From NCBI GenBank assembly GCA_037143795.1, contig JBAWXZ010000004.1, positions 124,001-188,000 of the forward strand: DNA of 64,000 nucleotides, given 5' to 3'. The DNA comes from Firm-13 sp037143795. Lineage in GTDB: Bacteria; Bacillota; Clostridia; Saccharofermentanales; Saccharofermentanaceae. The notes under the pieces are model-generated. The model ran no database searches, was not told where the DNA came from, and saw only the letters and a list, made by a program, of their open reading frames with translations. This document shows positions 1 to 9,096 of this stretch, piece by piece; the first letter of the stretch is position 1; each line of letters starts with the position of its first letter. The position numbers and the translations under genes are program-made.

Positions 1-529
1 AGAGAACCCCAAGCGCATAGGATCCTTCCACTTCCAGAAGAGTTGTCTGAATGGCATAAAACAGATCATTATTACAGTTTGTCAGATAGTGGAACTCAAT
101 CAGATGCGCTATGACTTCGGTATCTGTCTCAGAAAGGAATGTGTAGCCTTTTTCTATAAGATGCTGCCTTAATTCGATATAATTTTCTATAATACCATTA
201 TGAACAACACAGAGCCGGCCGTTGTTGGAAAGATGCGGGTGGGAATTTTCATCGCTTGGTGCACCGTGCGTTGCCCAGCGGGTATGTCCTATGCCCATAT
301 GGATGTTCTTCTGCGTGAGCGGAGCATTTTCCGAATCCAGATAGCCGTCTTCAACAAGAAGATCCTCCAGAATTTTAAGCCTGCCCTGCTTTTTGATTAC
401 CTTTAAAGTGTCGTCCTGCAGAAATGCTACCCCTGAAGAGTCATATCCCCTGTATTCCAAACGCCTTAATCCACTTATCAGAATGGGTAAAGCATCTTTT
501 TCTCCTATATATCCTACAATTCCACACAT
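1..529 (-). CDS. glmS: Glucosamine-fructose-6-phosphate aminotransferase, N-terminal part (cut by window edge)
   Basis: Only the first 176 codons are present; the gene runs off the left edge. The reverse strand reads MCGIVGYIGEKDA, so Cys2 is the glutaminase nucleophile once Met1 is removed. HTRWATHG and the VHNGIIENY motif of the class II glutamine amidotransferase domain follow. The enzyme uses glutamine and fructose-6-P to make glucosamine-6-P, the first step towards UDP-GlcNAc for peptidoglycan. The ATG at 527-529 is set by an AAGGAG eight bases upstream. It lies 39 bases after glmM, so the two probably share a transcript. The gap is too short for a glmS ribozyme. The isomerase domains cannot be seen. 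Confidence 0.95.
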   Translation of the reverse strand, partial: MCGIVGYIGEKDALPILISGLRRLEYRGYDSSGVAFLQDDTLKVIKKQGRLKILEDLLVEDGYLDSENAPLTQKNIHMGIGHTRWATHGAPSDENSHPHLSNNGRLCVVHNGIIENYIELRQHLIEKGYTFLSETDTEVIAHLIEFHYLTNCNNDLFYAIQTTLLEVEGSYALGVL

Positions 530-568
530 ACATTTCTCTCCTTTTGTTTTGCTGAGTATTTTTGTCCT

Positions 569-1924
569 TTATGCACCGTACCTTGCAACAATCAGTTCAA
601 CAAGATGTTCTGCCATTGCATTGATTTCAGTCAGATCTTCCCCTTCGATCATTACCCGGATCATTGGTTCTGTTCCGGAAGCACGGACGAGAATACGTCC
701 GCGGCCGTCAAGGGTCTTCTCATATTTCTTAATAACCGCAATCAGGTCTTTGTCTTCCAGGGCTTTATGCTTCTTATCTTCGGGGATACGGGCAGGCTTG
801 AGGACCTGCGGAAGCACTGAAATCACATTTGCTATCTTGGAAAGAGGCTTTTTCCTTCTGACAAGGACTCGCAAAAGCGCAAGGGCTGTTAGAATGCCGT
901 CTCCCGTTGTGGAATGGTCAAGTAAAATCACATGTCCGGATTGTTCGCCGCCGAGATTAAACCCGCCTGCAAGCATTTTCTCTAAAACATACCTGTCTCC
1001 GACTTTCGTCTTCTCCAGCGCCAGACCGTGCTCCCTGGCCATAATATCAAGGCCCAGATTACTCATAACTGTTACAACGATCGTATCGGATTTTAGTTCT
1101 TTGGTTTCTTTCATATCCAATCCGATAATCGCAAGAATTGCATCCCCGTCAACCGGTATTCCGTATTCATCCATAGCAAGCAGGCGGTCCGCATCCCCGT
1201 CAAAGGCGAGTCCAATATCACAGCCTTCGCGGCGGATCAGGTCACGAAGATTTCCCATACTGGTTGAGCCGCAGTTTCGATTGATATTCAGTCCGTCAGG
1301 CTGATTACTGGTCACAAATATTGTAGCACCCAGGTCCTTAAACAGATCGGGAGCGATTGCGCTGGCTGAACCGTTTGCACAGTCAATTGCAATCTTCAGA
1401 TTAGAAAGGTCAACGCTGAGTCTTCTCTTGATATGTTCTTCATACTCATGAGCAGCTTCTTTCATGAATATTCGCTGACCTATCTGACCTCCGAGCGGAC
1501 GCTTGAATGCATTTTCGTCATATGCGCGGACCATTGCCTCGATTTCATCTTCCGTATCATCAGGCAGCTTAAATCCATTTCCTGAAAAAAACTTTATTCC
1601 ATTATACTCATAGGAATTATGAGAAGCAGAGATCATGATTCCGGCTTCGCATTTATATTTTTGAGTGAGGTATGCAACGGCAGGGGTAGGAACTACGCCG
1701 CAGAGAAAAACATCAGCACCGGCAGAACATATCCCTGCAGTTAAAGCGGCTTCAAGCATACCGCAGGAAATTCTTGTGTCGCACCCGATCAGAATCGTAG
1801 GTTTGTGACTCGTCTCGCCGGCAAGTATCATTGCACCTGCGACACCAAGCCTGTAAGCCAGATCCGGCGTCAGTTCCTTGTTTGCTATTCCTCTAACTCC
1901 GTCTGTTCCAAATAATCTTTTCAT
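569..1924 (-). CDS. glmM: Phosphoglucosamine mutase
   Basis: A 451-residue alpha-D-phosphohexomutase that converts glucosamine-6-P to glucosamine-1-P, the step between GlmS and GlmU. It starts MKRLFGTDGVRG, carries the phosphoserine loop SASHNSYEYNGIKFF near residue 100, the metal loop DGDADR near residue 240, and the phosphate-binding RASGTEPMIRVM at the C terminus. Length is normal for the family. The start at 1922-1924 is preferred over an in-frame upstream codon because GGAGG sits seven bases before it. It follows the diadenylate cyclase gene, the conserved cdaA-cdaR-glmM order of Bacillota, in which GlmM protein is known to bind and restrain CdaA. Confidence 0.96.
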   Translation of the reverse strand: MKRLFGTDGVRGIANKELTPDLAYRLGVAGAMILAGETSHKPTILIGCDTRISCGMLEAALTAGICSAGADVFLCGVVPTPAVAYLTQKYKCEAGIMISASHNSYEYNGIKFFSGNGFKLPDDTEDEIEAMVRAYDENAFKRPLGGQIGQRIFMKEAAHEYEEHIKRRLSVDLSNLKIAIDCANGSASAIAPDLFKDLGATIFVTSNQPDGLNINRNCGSTSMGNLRDLIRREGCDIGLAFDGDADRLLAMDEYGIPVDGDAILAIIGLDMKETKELKSDTIVVTVMSNLGLDIMAREHGLALEKTKVGDRYVLEKMLAGGFNLGGEQSGHVILLDHSTTGDGILTALALLRVLVRRKKPLSKIANVISVLPQVLKPARIPEDKKHKALEDKDLIAVIKKYEKTLDGRGRILVRASGTEPMIRVMIEGEDLTEINAMAEHLVELIVARYGA

Positions 1925-1975
1925 AAATTCCTCCATACACAAATATATATAACCACTGCGGGAAATAATGAACGC

Positions 1976-3478
1976 TTAACCGTTCGGGTTAAAGACATTC
2001 ACCTTTATGGTTTCCTTACTCTGGCTTGTTACCCTGAAATATTCGGAGTTGTCCGATGAGATGTCAATCGGAAGCTCCGCAACGCCGGTAGCAGTAATGC
2101 TCGAATAATCAATGTAGGCCTTGATGTCTGCTTCCGTAAAAGAATCCATCGTATTTTTTCTTCCGACAATATTGACCGTTACGCTTGATACCGGATAAAT
2201 AGCACTCAAATTGCGCTTTTCAAGTATGCCTGCGTTCTGGCTGACTATCGGAATGGTAAAAGATTTTTCGGCGATCGGATTGCTGGTAATTTGAATGTAC
2301 ATCCACAATCCGACTGAAATAAGGAGGGATAACAGAAAAAGGAGAATTTTCTGCAGGTGTGTCATCCGCAAGGCTTTTGCTGTTGCAAGACGTGCTGCTA
2401 CCGGCAGTTCACGATTATCATCGGGTTGTGAAATCACATATTCCTTCTGGGGAACCGAACAGATAACAGCTTTTCCGGACAATTCTTTCTGGGGAAGCTG
2501 GTTGTCGGTTGAATCCGTCTCTTCGGTATTCCCGGATGCGGACTTATCAGAAGTGAATTTTTTCCTGAACCATTTTGAAGGCCTGGATTTCATTCTTTGT
2601 CCGAATTTATTGGAAACTACTGTTACACCAAGCAGGTATCTCAGATTGCTGCGCAGATCTTCACCATTCTGCATTATATAGAGGCATCCGTCGAGTGCTA
2701 TGGATATTGTTCCTCTTTCTTCGGATACAGCAATGGAAATGGCATCCCCCATTTCACTTGCACCGATAGCCGCACGATGGCGGGTTCCCAAATCCTCACG
2801 GATATGATAATTATCGGCTAACGGAATATGACATCTGGCAGCCGCTATTCGGCCGTTGCGGATCAAAATAGCACCGTCATGCAAGGGCGATCCCTTATAG
2901 AAAATGGATTGCAGCATGGTGTCCGTTACGGAAGAATCAAGTTTAACGGCATTTTCCTGATCAAGAAGCTCACCGAGCTTGGATTCTCGCTCGAAAATGA
3001 TCAGGGCCCCTGTATATGCTCTGGCCATTTTTACACATGCATCAACAACCTGATCAATCATCCGTGACAATTGATGCTGCGGGTCCTGGTATTCGGAAGA
3101 AAAAGCGTTGGTGAAAGAAGTGAAGGACCTCAATCCGACCGTTTCCAGTGCACGGCGAAGTTCCGGCTGGAAAATAACTACGAAAGCCAAAGCAACAATG
3201 TACAATATTTTATTGAAAATGAAGCCAACCATCTCAAGTCCAAGAAGACTGCAGAACATTGCAACAATTACGATCAGGAGAACTCCCTTTAACAGCTGCC
3301 ACGCTCTAGTCTCACGAAGGATTCGAATCATGTTGTATATAAGAAACGCAATTAGCAGAATATCTATTACATATCGGAATATATCAATTGGCCCGCCAAA
3401 AAAAAGGATGCCGCTATTGAAGCCCGCGAAGATTTCCCGGACAAAACTAATGATTTCAGCCATAACATCGTTGCCCAA
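1976..3478 (-). CDS. cdaA: Membrane diadenylate cyclase (CdaA type) fused to a YbbR domain
   Basis: A 500-residue protein. Residues about 35-105 hold three hydrophobic segments typical of CdaA. Residues about 125-290 form the DisA_N cyclase domain with DGA at 201-203 and RHRAA from 233, the motifs that bind and cyclise two ATP to c-di-AMP. A polar linker (300-370) leads to a fourth hydrophobic segment (about 376-394), followed by about 100 residues resembling a single YbbR/CdaR repeat, presumably outside the cell. In most Bacillota CdaA (about 270 residues) and the multi-repeat CdaR are separate proteins, so this looks like a compact fusion. The start is TTG, chosen because GGAGG lies seven bases upstream; the next in-frame ATG has no such site. 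It is followed by glmM. Confidence 0.9.
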   Translation of the reverse strand: MGNDVMAEIISFVREIFAGFNSGILFFGGPIDIFRYVIDILLIAFLIYNMIRILRETRAWQLLKGVLLIVIVAMFCSLLGLEMVGFIFNKILYIVALAFVVIFQPELRRALETVGLRSFTSFTNAFSSEYQDPQHQLSRMIDQVVDACVKMARAYTGALIIFERESKLGELLDQENAVKLDSSVTDTMLQSIFYKGSPLHDGAILIRNGRIAAARCHIPLADNYHIREDLGTRHRAAIGASEMGDAISIAVSEERGTISIALDGCLYIMQNGEDLRSNLRYLLGVTVVSNKFGQRMKSRPSKWFRKKFTSDKSASGNTEETDSTDNQLPQKELSGKAVICSVPQKEYVISQPDDNRELPVAARLATAKALRMTHLQKILLFLLSLLISVGLWMYIQITSNPIAEKSFTIPIVSQNAGILEKRNLSAIYPVSSVTVNIVGRKNTMDSFTEADIKAYIDYSSITATGVAELPIDISSDNSEYFRVTSQSKETIKVNVFNPNG

Positions 3479-3512
3479 CGTAATCCTCCATCCAATAAAA
3501 TTCTATCGGTTA

Positions 3513-3518
3513 ATTATA
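3513..3518 (-). promoter_or_regulatory. Extended -10 promoter for cdaA-glmM-glmS
   Basis: The minus strand reads TGGTATAAT, a perfect extended -10 element, about 35 bases before the cdaA start in the gap after the permease gene. No good -35 hexamer is visible, as is usual for extended -10 promoters. This suggests the amino-sugar/c-di-AMP genes have their own start site rather than depending only on the upstream transporter operon. Confidence 0.55.
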
Positions 3519-3532
3519 CCACAATCGCTCGA

Positions 3533-4501
3533 TTACCGCTCTTCACGGAAATACGAGTTGCCGATTGCGCTTGGCCCGCGCCACGCTTTCTTTCTGGAAT
3601 AAGTAATAACCAGAACAACGACAGTTAGAATATATGGATACATTACCATAATATACTGATTAAAGAAAATCATCGATGATAGCTGCGGAAACTGTTGAAT
3701 GGATAAGCCGATAATGGTAAGCGCCCCGAATACAAATGCCCCGCCGATTGCCTTAATAGGATGCCAGCGCACAAAAATAACAAGGGCAACAACTATCCAT
3801 CCTTTGCCTGCGGTGATATCGGAATGCCATGTACGCTGCAGTACCAGCGGTATATACAGTCCCGCCAATCCGCAGAGCATTCCTCCGATAACAATATACA
3901 TATACTTGATTCGTGTGACCATAAGGCCGGAAGCGTCTGCTGCCCCGGGGTTTTCTCCAACCATTCGAAGTGCCAGCCCCTCTTTGGTCTTGAAAAGGAA
4001 TACAGTCAAAATAACTGCAAGCGCCAAAGCTGAGTAGATGAAAACATCATGCGATAAAAACGCAATGTTAATGAAGCTGACAAACGGATTTGTGACATTT
4101 TGCAGTTCAAATGGATGATAGGAAAAGAATGCCGTGATATTCCCAGGCGTATTTGTATTGGCAACGGTGCTTCCGAGAGTGTTGGCAAGACCGGCACCAA
4201 AGGTAGTAAGTGCAAGACCGGAAACATTCTGATTGGCGCGAAGCGTTACTGTTAGAATTGCATATAACATAGCACCCACCCCTGCCCCCAGCATGGCAGC
4301 AAGCAAAGTCAGTCCCAGGTTTTCGGTGCGGACAGAAACAACATATCCGCATGCCCCGCCCATCAGCATCATTCCTTCGACGCCAAGGTTCAAGTGTCCG
4401 GCCCGCTCTGTCAGAAGTTCCCCGAGGGTTCCCAGGAGCAAGGAAACACTGTATGCGATGGCGGATGCAATAAATGTAGCGATAATAAATTTCAAGTCCA
4501 T
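3533..4501 (-). CDS. Nucleoside-type ABC transporter permease, second subunit
   Basis: A 322-residue polytopic membrane protein of the BPD_transp_2 family, with about eight to nine hydrophobic segments. The stretch GELLTERAGHLNLGVEGMML near residue 27 is typical of the NupQ/YufQ-type permeases that work with BMP lipoproteins. It is the last gene of the xpt-BMP-ATPase-permease-permease operon, and its ATG directly abuts the stop of the preceding permease gene. With its partner it would form the membrane channel for purine nucleosides or related solutes. The substrate is inferred from xpt and the BMP protein, not visible in this gene. Confidence 0.88.
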   Translation of the reverse strand: MDLKFIIATFIASAIAYSVSLLLGTLGELLTERAGHLNLGVEGMMLMGGACGYVVSVRTENLGLTLLAAMLGAGVGAMLYAILTVTLRANQNVSGLALTTFGAGLANTLGSTVANTNTPGNITAFFSYHPFELQNVTNPFVSFINIAFLSHDVFIYSALALAVILTVFLFKTKEGLALRMVGENPGAADASGLMVTRIKYMYIVIGGMLCGLAGLYIPLVLQRTWHSDITAGKGWIVVALVIFVRWHPIKAIGGAFVFGALTIIGLSIQQFPQLSSMIFFNQYIMVMYPYILTVVVLVITYSRKKAWRGPSAIGNSYFREER

Positions 4502-5638
4502 TTACGCATCTCCTTTTAAAATAGAATCACCGGAAGAATCAGATACACTTTTCAGGGAATCTTCTTTCGGAGGAATCATTTTGCTTTTTTTTCTATCCCT
4601 TATAATATTATATCTCAGGAAAAATTCCCCGCCCAGGGCAGACATCAGAATCATACCCTGGATAATGGCGGCCACGGCAGAGGGAATATTAAGCTTGATT
4701 TGAATTACCTGCGCGCCCTGTTCCAGGGCGGCGATAAGGACGGACACAACCAGAATGATCGGCGCGGAAAGTCCGGAAAGCCAGGCAATAACAATAGCTG
4801 TAAAGCCTGCATTTCCGGTAATAGCCGGAGACAATGTGTATACAGCACCGGTCAGTTTGACCATACCGGCCAGACCCACAATTCCGCCGGATAAAATTAC
4901 TCCCGTAAGCATAACTTTCCTGACGTTCATACCGGCATAATTTGCCGTCGGTGCACTCTCTCCGACAACACGGATTTCATAACCAAGTTTTGTTTTACGA
5001 ATAAGGAGAAATACGATAACTGCCAGTACAAGGGCGACGATCCATCCAATATGGACACCGAAAAGCACAGGGAGATGTGCCTGTAACTGAATGGCTTTGA
5101 TTTTAGGGAATCCCTTGGCGGCAGGATCGCGCCATAGAACATAATGCAGGAACTGAACAATTGAAAGGGCGATATAATTCATCATCAGTGTGAAAAGAGT
5201 CTCATTTGTCCGGGAAAATACGCGGAAAAATCCGGGAATCATCGCCCAGATTGCGCCGCCCAAAAAGCCCGCGGCTCCCATCAGAAGAATAAGGACTACC
5301 CCGGGTGTACTTTCCGGCATATTATGTGAAACGAACGTTGCAAAAACGCAGCCCATTATGATCTGGCCTTCACCGCCGATATTCCAGAACTTCATCCTGA
5401 ACGCAATAGCAAGTCCAAGTGCTGTGATTGCCAGCGGTATTGCAATCGTAATTGTATTGGTAAGTGCATTTGCCGAGCCAAAGGCCCCGATTATCAGTGC
5501 CGAAAAAGTAGCAAACGGATCAAAACCCAACACAGCGATCAGAAGTCCCGAAAGAAGGATTCCGAACAGGATCGAAGCAAGTCTTACAAGAATCACCTTC
5601 CATTTCGGAAGGTCGTCTTTTTTAGCTATTCGAAACAT
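4502..5638 (-). CDS. Nucleoside-type ABC transporter permease, first subunit
   Basis: A 378-residue BPD_transp_2 permease with about nine membrane spans. The motif FWNIGGEGQIIMGC near residue 85 is characteristic of the NupP/YufP branch. The C-terminal tail of about 40 residues is charged and cytoplasmic. It overlaps the ATPase gene by 17 bases and abuts the second permease gene with no gap, so the subunits are translationally coupled. It is expected to pair with the other permease as a heterodimeric channel energised by the ATPase encoded just upstream. Confidence 0.88.
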   Translation of the reverse strand: MFRIAKKDDLPKWKVILVRLASILFGILLSGLLIAVLGFDPFATFSALIIGAFGSANALTNTITIAIPLAITALGLAIAFRMKFWNIGGEGQIIMGCVFATFVSHNMPESTPGVVLILLMGAAGFLGGAIWAMIPGFFRVFSRTNETLFTLMMNYIALSIVQFLHYVLWRDPAAKGFPKIKAIQLQAHLPVLFGVHIGWIVALVLAVIVFLLIRKTKLGYEIRVVGESAPTANYAGMNVRKVMLTGVILSGGIVGLAGMVKLTGAVYTLSPAITGNAGFTAIVIAWLSGLSAPIILVVSVLIAALEQGAQVIQIKLNIPSAVAAIIQGMILMSALGGEFFLRYNIIRDRKKSKMIPPKEDSLKSVSDSSGDSILKGDA

Positions 5639-7184
5639 ACTCGCCCACCCCTTTGAGTTCTTTGAGTTTTGTACCGGACATCATCTGACCAATATCTTCC
5701 TTTGTAACCGTTCTTGCATCAACAATGCCCGTAATCTCGCCTGCACACAGCACCATAATTCTGTCGCACAGCTCGAGCAGAACATCAAGATCTTCCCCGA
5801 TGTAAAGTATCGCAACATTCTTTTTCTTTTGTTCATTCAGCAGGTTATAAATTGTATATGAGGAATTAATATCAAGTCCGCGTACTGCATAAGCCGTAAT
5901 CAGAAGCTTCGGGTTCAGATTGATTTCCCTTCCAAGGATAACCTTCTGAATATTGCCGCCGGATAATTTTCTGACCGGATGAAATATGCCGGGAGTGTTT
6001 ATCTCCAGATCTTTAACAATTTTTTCTGCTTTAACCCTGACTTCAGCTGTCTTTAAAAACGGCCCCTTCTGAAAAGAATAATCTTTCAGCAAAATATTAT
6101 CAGCAATATCCATAGATGCAACAAGTCCCATACCAAGGCGATCCTCGGGAATAAAGCTCATCGACACGCCCATTCTGATAATTTCCCTGGGTGACTTACC
6201 GGTAATTTCCGTACCCCTGAAGAAGATTTTGCCTTTTTCCGAAGGAATAATACCCGCTATTGCTTCGCACAGTTCCTTCTGACCGCTTCCGGCCAGTCCT
6301 GCTACCCCCAACATTTCGCCCTGGCAAAGCCCGAAAGAAATGTTGGAAAGCTTCGTATGTCCTTCTGCATTTTTAACAGTGAGATTTTCAACACGGATGC
6401 ATCCGTCCATTTCACAGCAGGGCATCGGGCGGTCAATCGAAAGATCAACCTTTCTGCCTACCATTTTGTCGGCAAGATCATGTGCATCGGTATCTGCAAT
6501 ATTATATGTCCTGATACTCTTCCCTTTTCGAAGTACGGTGACGCGGTCGCACAGCTCCATTACTTCGTTAAGCTTATGGCTGATAAATACAACCGAACAG
6601 CCGTTTTCACGCATCCTGCGGAGAACATTGAACAGCTTTCGTATTTCCTGCGGAGTCAGCACGGCGGTCGGTTCATCAAGTATCAGGATTTTGGCGCCGT
6701 GATAAAGAACCTTCAAAATAGCAACCGTCTGTTTTTCGCTGACGGATAATTGGACAACCGGCTTTTCAGGATCTATCTCCATACCGAATTTCTCGGAAAA
6801 CACTCGAATTGCGGCACTTTCCTTTTTGTGATTCAAAAAGAACCCGGATGAACCTGCTGCAATATTCTCAGCAACCGTCAAAGGTTCAGCCAGCATAAAA
6901 TGCTGATATACCATGCCTATCCCGCAAGCTATCGAATCTTTCGGAGCATGGAATATCTTCAATTCGCCGTTAACTTCAATCGTCCCGGCATCCGGCTTAT
7001 AAATGCCGGATAAAATATTCATCAGCGTGCTCTTTCCCGAACCGTTTTCGCCCAGAAGCGCATGTATTTCGCCTTGCTGTACCTGAAAATCAATTTGATC
7101 ATTTGCCTGTACAGAACCGAATGACTTGCTTATTCCCTGCATTGAAAATGCAAGCGTCGGGGTGGCTGGTATTCTATCACTCAT
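5622..7184 (-). CDS. Nucleoside-type ABC transporter ATP-binding protein (tandem cassettes)
   Basis: About 520 residues with two ABC cassettes, as in the RbsA/NupO group. The first has Walker A GENGSGKST and Walker B ILILDEPTAVLTP. The second has a degenerate Walker A (GLAGSGQKE) and the signature-like LSGGNIQKV, followed by LLITAYAVRGLD where a Walker B Asp-Glu would usually lie. The lack of DEP in the second cassette implies one weak site, usual for this family. The start at MSDRIPATP is preferred over an upstream codon that would read through the intergenic hairpin. It energises uptake through the two permeases encoded downstream. Confidence 0.88.
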   Translation of the reverse strand: MSDRIPATPTLAFSMQGISKSFGSVQANDQIDFQVQQGEIHALLGENGSGKSTLMNILSGIYKPDAGTIEVNGELKIFHAPKDSIACGIGMVYQHFMLAEPLTVAENIAAGSSGFFLNHKKESAAIRVFSEKFGMEIDPEKPVVQLSVSEKQTVAILKVLYHGAKILILDEPTAVLTPQEIRKLFNVLRRMRENGCSVVFISHKLNEVMELCDRVTVLRKGKSIRTYNIADTDAHDLADKMVGRKVDLSIDRPMPCCEMDGCIRVENLTVKNAEGHTKLSNISFGLCQGEMLGVAGLAGSGQKELCEAIAGIIPSEKGKIFFRGTEITGKSPREIIRMGVSMSFIPEDRLGMGLVASMDIADNILLKDYSFQKGPFLKTAEVRVKAEKIVKDLEINTPGIFHPVRKLSGGNIQKVILGREINLNPKLLITAYAVRGLDINSSYTIYNLLNEQKKKNVAILYIGEDLDVLLELCDRIMVLCAGEITGIVDARTVTKEDIGQMMSGTKLKELKGVGEYVSNS

Positions 7185-7213
7185 TTTATAACCCCATATT
7201 AGGCTTTTCGAAC

Positions 7214-7253
7214 ATTTCGCGGCATCCCGGTTTGCACCGGAATGCCGCGAAAT
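7214..7253 (-). promoter_or_regulatory. Strong intergenic hairpin between BMP and ATPase genes
   Basis: A perfect 12-base-pair stem (ATTTCGCGGCAT at 7214-7225 with its complement at 7242-7253) is extended by a further CCGGT/ACCGG stem in the loop. No U-run follows on the minus strand, so it is not a standard terminator. Its place after the binding-protein gene is typical of hairpins that stabilise the upstream mRNA or dampen read-through, letting the lipoprotein be made in excess over the membrane subunits. Confidence 0.7.
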
Positions 7254-7279
7254 CATCATTTTGCTGTTTTACTGAATTA

Positions 7280-8482
7280 TCAGGATGCCGGGATTTCTCC
7301 GACGACGCCCTCAACAAACCACATCATGCCCATCTGGTCGCCATAGCTGAGGCTCTCACCTGCAGCAACTTTAACTGTACCGGTCTGGTCCTTGATAGGT
7401 CCTGCAAAGACATATGCGTTGCCTTCTGAAGTAACCTTATCCAAAACAGCGTCAACGGCAACCTTTGCATCATTGGAAACAAGAGGAGACAGTGTGTCAA
7501 GCTTGACAACGCCCTCTTTCATTCCGCCCCAGTAATTTTCGATCTTCCATCCGCCGTCAAGAACCTGCTGGATCTTGTATGTATAGTATGTTCCCCAGTT
7601 CCAGAGAGGTGCTGTCAGGTATGCTTTCGGAGCGCCTGCATAAGACAGGTCGTATCCGACTGCAAACTTGCCTGCTGTCTCTGCAGCTGTAATGGCAGCA
7701 GGAGAGTCCTGGTGCTGAGCCATAACATCTACGCCCTGTGAAAGCAGTGACTCGGCAGCAGCCTTTTCCTTGTCCATATCAAACCAGGTATTGGTCCAGA
7801 CAACACTGACTGTAACATCAGGGTTAACAGACTTTGCTCCAAGAGTATAGGCGTTGATTCCGCGGATAACTTCGGGGATCGGGAAAGCGGCAACATAACC
7901 AAGCTTGTTGGATGTTGTCATAAGACCGGCAACGATTCCTGCAAGGTAACGCGCACTCTCGATCTGACCAAAATATGCATCCATATTGGTATCGTTTGTG
8001 GTGTAGCCGGAGCAATGGCAGAACTTAACATCGGGATACTTTGCTGCGGCTGCAGCAGTGGGCTCCATATATCCGTAACTTGTTGTAAAGATAAGCTTGC
8101 AGCCTTCGCTGACAAGATTATCAATTGCGGTAGTAGTTGCCTGGGCATCCGTATCATTTACATTCTCAAGCTCAACAACCTGAATCTTGCTGCCCAGAGC
8201 TTTAGCCGCTTCGGCAATGCCTTCAGCATGAGCCTGTGAATATCCGCCGTCGTCTTTAGGGGAAATGTACAGTACGCCGACTTTCAGGACTTCGCCAGCC
8301 GCAGCTGCCGTTGTGGTGCCTGCTGCTGTTGTTGCAGCAGCGGTAGTTGCTGCTGCGGTAGTTGCTGCAGTAGTTGTGTCCGCTGCTGTGGTTGTCTTGG
8401 TTGTCGAGTTGGAACACCCGGCAAGTGCAAGTGAACCGGCAAGCATGACCGCTGTCATAACCATAGCCAGAAATTTCTTCAT
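7280..8482 (-). CDS. BMP-family (basic membrane protein) substrate-binding lipoprotein
   Basis: A 400-residue exported lipoprotein. It has a lysine-rich signal peptide ending in the lipobox LALAGC with Cys23. A threonine/alanine-rich linker of about 45 residues built from repeated TTAA/ATTAAA units comes next, then a PnrA/NupN-like binding domain (KVGVLYISPKDDGGYSQAH near residue 68; GYTTNDTN near 165). BMP proteins of this type bind purine nucleosides, and the upstream xpt gene supports that. GGAGG sits eight bases before the chosen ATG, and that ATG overlaps the xpt stop as ATGA, so translation is coupled. The linker is low complexity and likely tethers the receptor to the membrane through the cell wall. 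Confidence 0.9.
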   Translation of the reverse strand: MKKFLAMVMTAVMLAGSLALAGCSNSTTKTTTAADTTTAATTAAATTAAATTAAGTTTAAAAGEVLKVGVLYISPKDDGGYSQAHAEGIAEAAKALGSKIQVVELENVNDTDAQATTTAIDNLVSEGCKLIFTTSYGYMEPTAAAAAKYPDVKFCHCSGYTTNDTNMDAYFGQIESARYLAGIVAGLMTTSNKLGYVAAFPIPEVIRGINAYTLGAKSVNPDVTVSVVWTNTWFDMDKEKAAAESLLSQGVDVMAQHQDSPAAITAAETAGKFAVGYDLSYAGAPKAYLTAPLWNWGTYYTYKIQQVLDGGWKIENYWGGMKEGVVKLDTLSPLVSNDAKVAVDAVLDKVTSEGNAYVFAGPIKDQTGTVKVAAGESLSYGDQMGMMWFVEGVVGEIPAS

Positions 8483-9096
8483 GTTTTTTCCTCCTCCATG
8501 TGTGTGGCCCATTTTGTCTCGTCTGCAAAAGTAATCTTCGACCCTTCTTCAGACATCTCCTTAATTATGGCAAGGGACTCAACCCGAATGCCCATACTGC
8601 GGATCAGGGATCCTCCGTCCTGAAAGCCTTTCTCAATTACAATACCGGCTCCGGCAACGCGTGCCCCGGCCTGTTCGGCAATTTCGAGAAGACCCATAAG
8701 TGCGCGCCCTCGCGCCAGGAAATCATCAATTAACAGAACCGTATCCTCTGCTGTAAGGTAACGTTTGCTCACGCGGACTATGTACTCACTTCCACGTGTA
8801 AATGAATGTACGGCAGCATGATACGTCTCTGTATCAAGATTTCGGGATGCAGTTTTTTTGGCAAAAACAACCGGGACCTGAAGCAGGAGTCCCGTAAAGA
8901 GAGCCGGCGCAATACCCGAGCTCTCTATCGTTAAAACTTTGGTAATTCCCTGTCCTGCAAAAAGTAAAGCAAACTCTTCTCCGATTGCTTTCATTAAGCA
9001 AGGATCGACCTGATGATTCAGGAAACTGTCTACCTTTAAAATATCGGTTCCAATAACACGGCCTTCGGAACTTATCTTCTGTTTAAGTAAATCCAT
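8479..9096 (-). CDS. xpt: Xanthine phosphoribosyltransferase
   Basis: A 205-residue purine phosphoribosyltransferase that makes XMP from xanthine and PRPP. The PRPP loop is seen as VLLIDDFLARGRAL (about residue 120), and the family-typical start MDLLKQKISSEGRVIGTDIL is intact. The last 20 residues diverge from the family and run into the overlapping BMP start. First gene of the nucleoside uptake operon, so imported purines can be fed directly into nucleotide pools. No purine riboswitch is recognisable in the leader, which is unusual for Bacillota xpt operons. Confidence 0.93.
   Translation of the reverse strand: MDLLKQKISSEGRVIGTDILKVDSFLNHQVDPCLMKAIGEEFALLFAGQGITKVLTIESSGIAPALFTGLLLQVPVVFAKKTASRNLDTETYHAAVHSFTRGSEYIVRVSKRYLTAEDTVLLIDDFLARGRALMGLLEIAEQAGARVAGAGIVIEKGFQDGGSLIRSMGIRVESLAIIKEMSEEGSKITFADETKWATHMEEEKT

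Noticed and set aside
530..568. glmS ribozyme
   Set aside because: The gap between glmM and glmS is only 39 bases, too short for the ribozyme, and it holds just the ribosome binding site.
393..1304. A 303-codon open frame on the plus strand
   Set aside because: It is antisense to glmS and glmM, Ser/Arg/Ile-rich as expected for a shadow frame, and has no ribosome site.
8265..8534. Alanine/valine-rich plus-strand frame
   Set aside because: It is the complement of the Thr/Ala linker of the BMP lipoprotein, not a gene.
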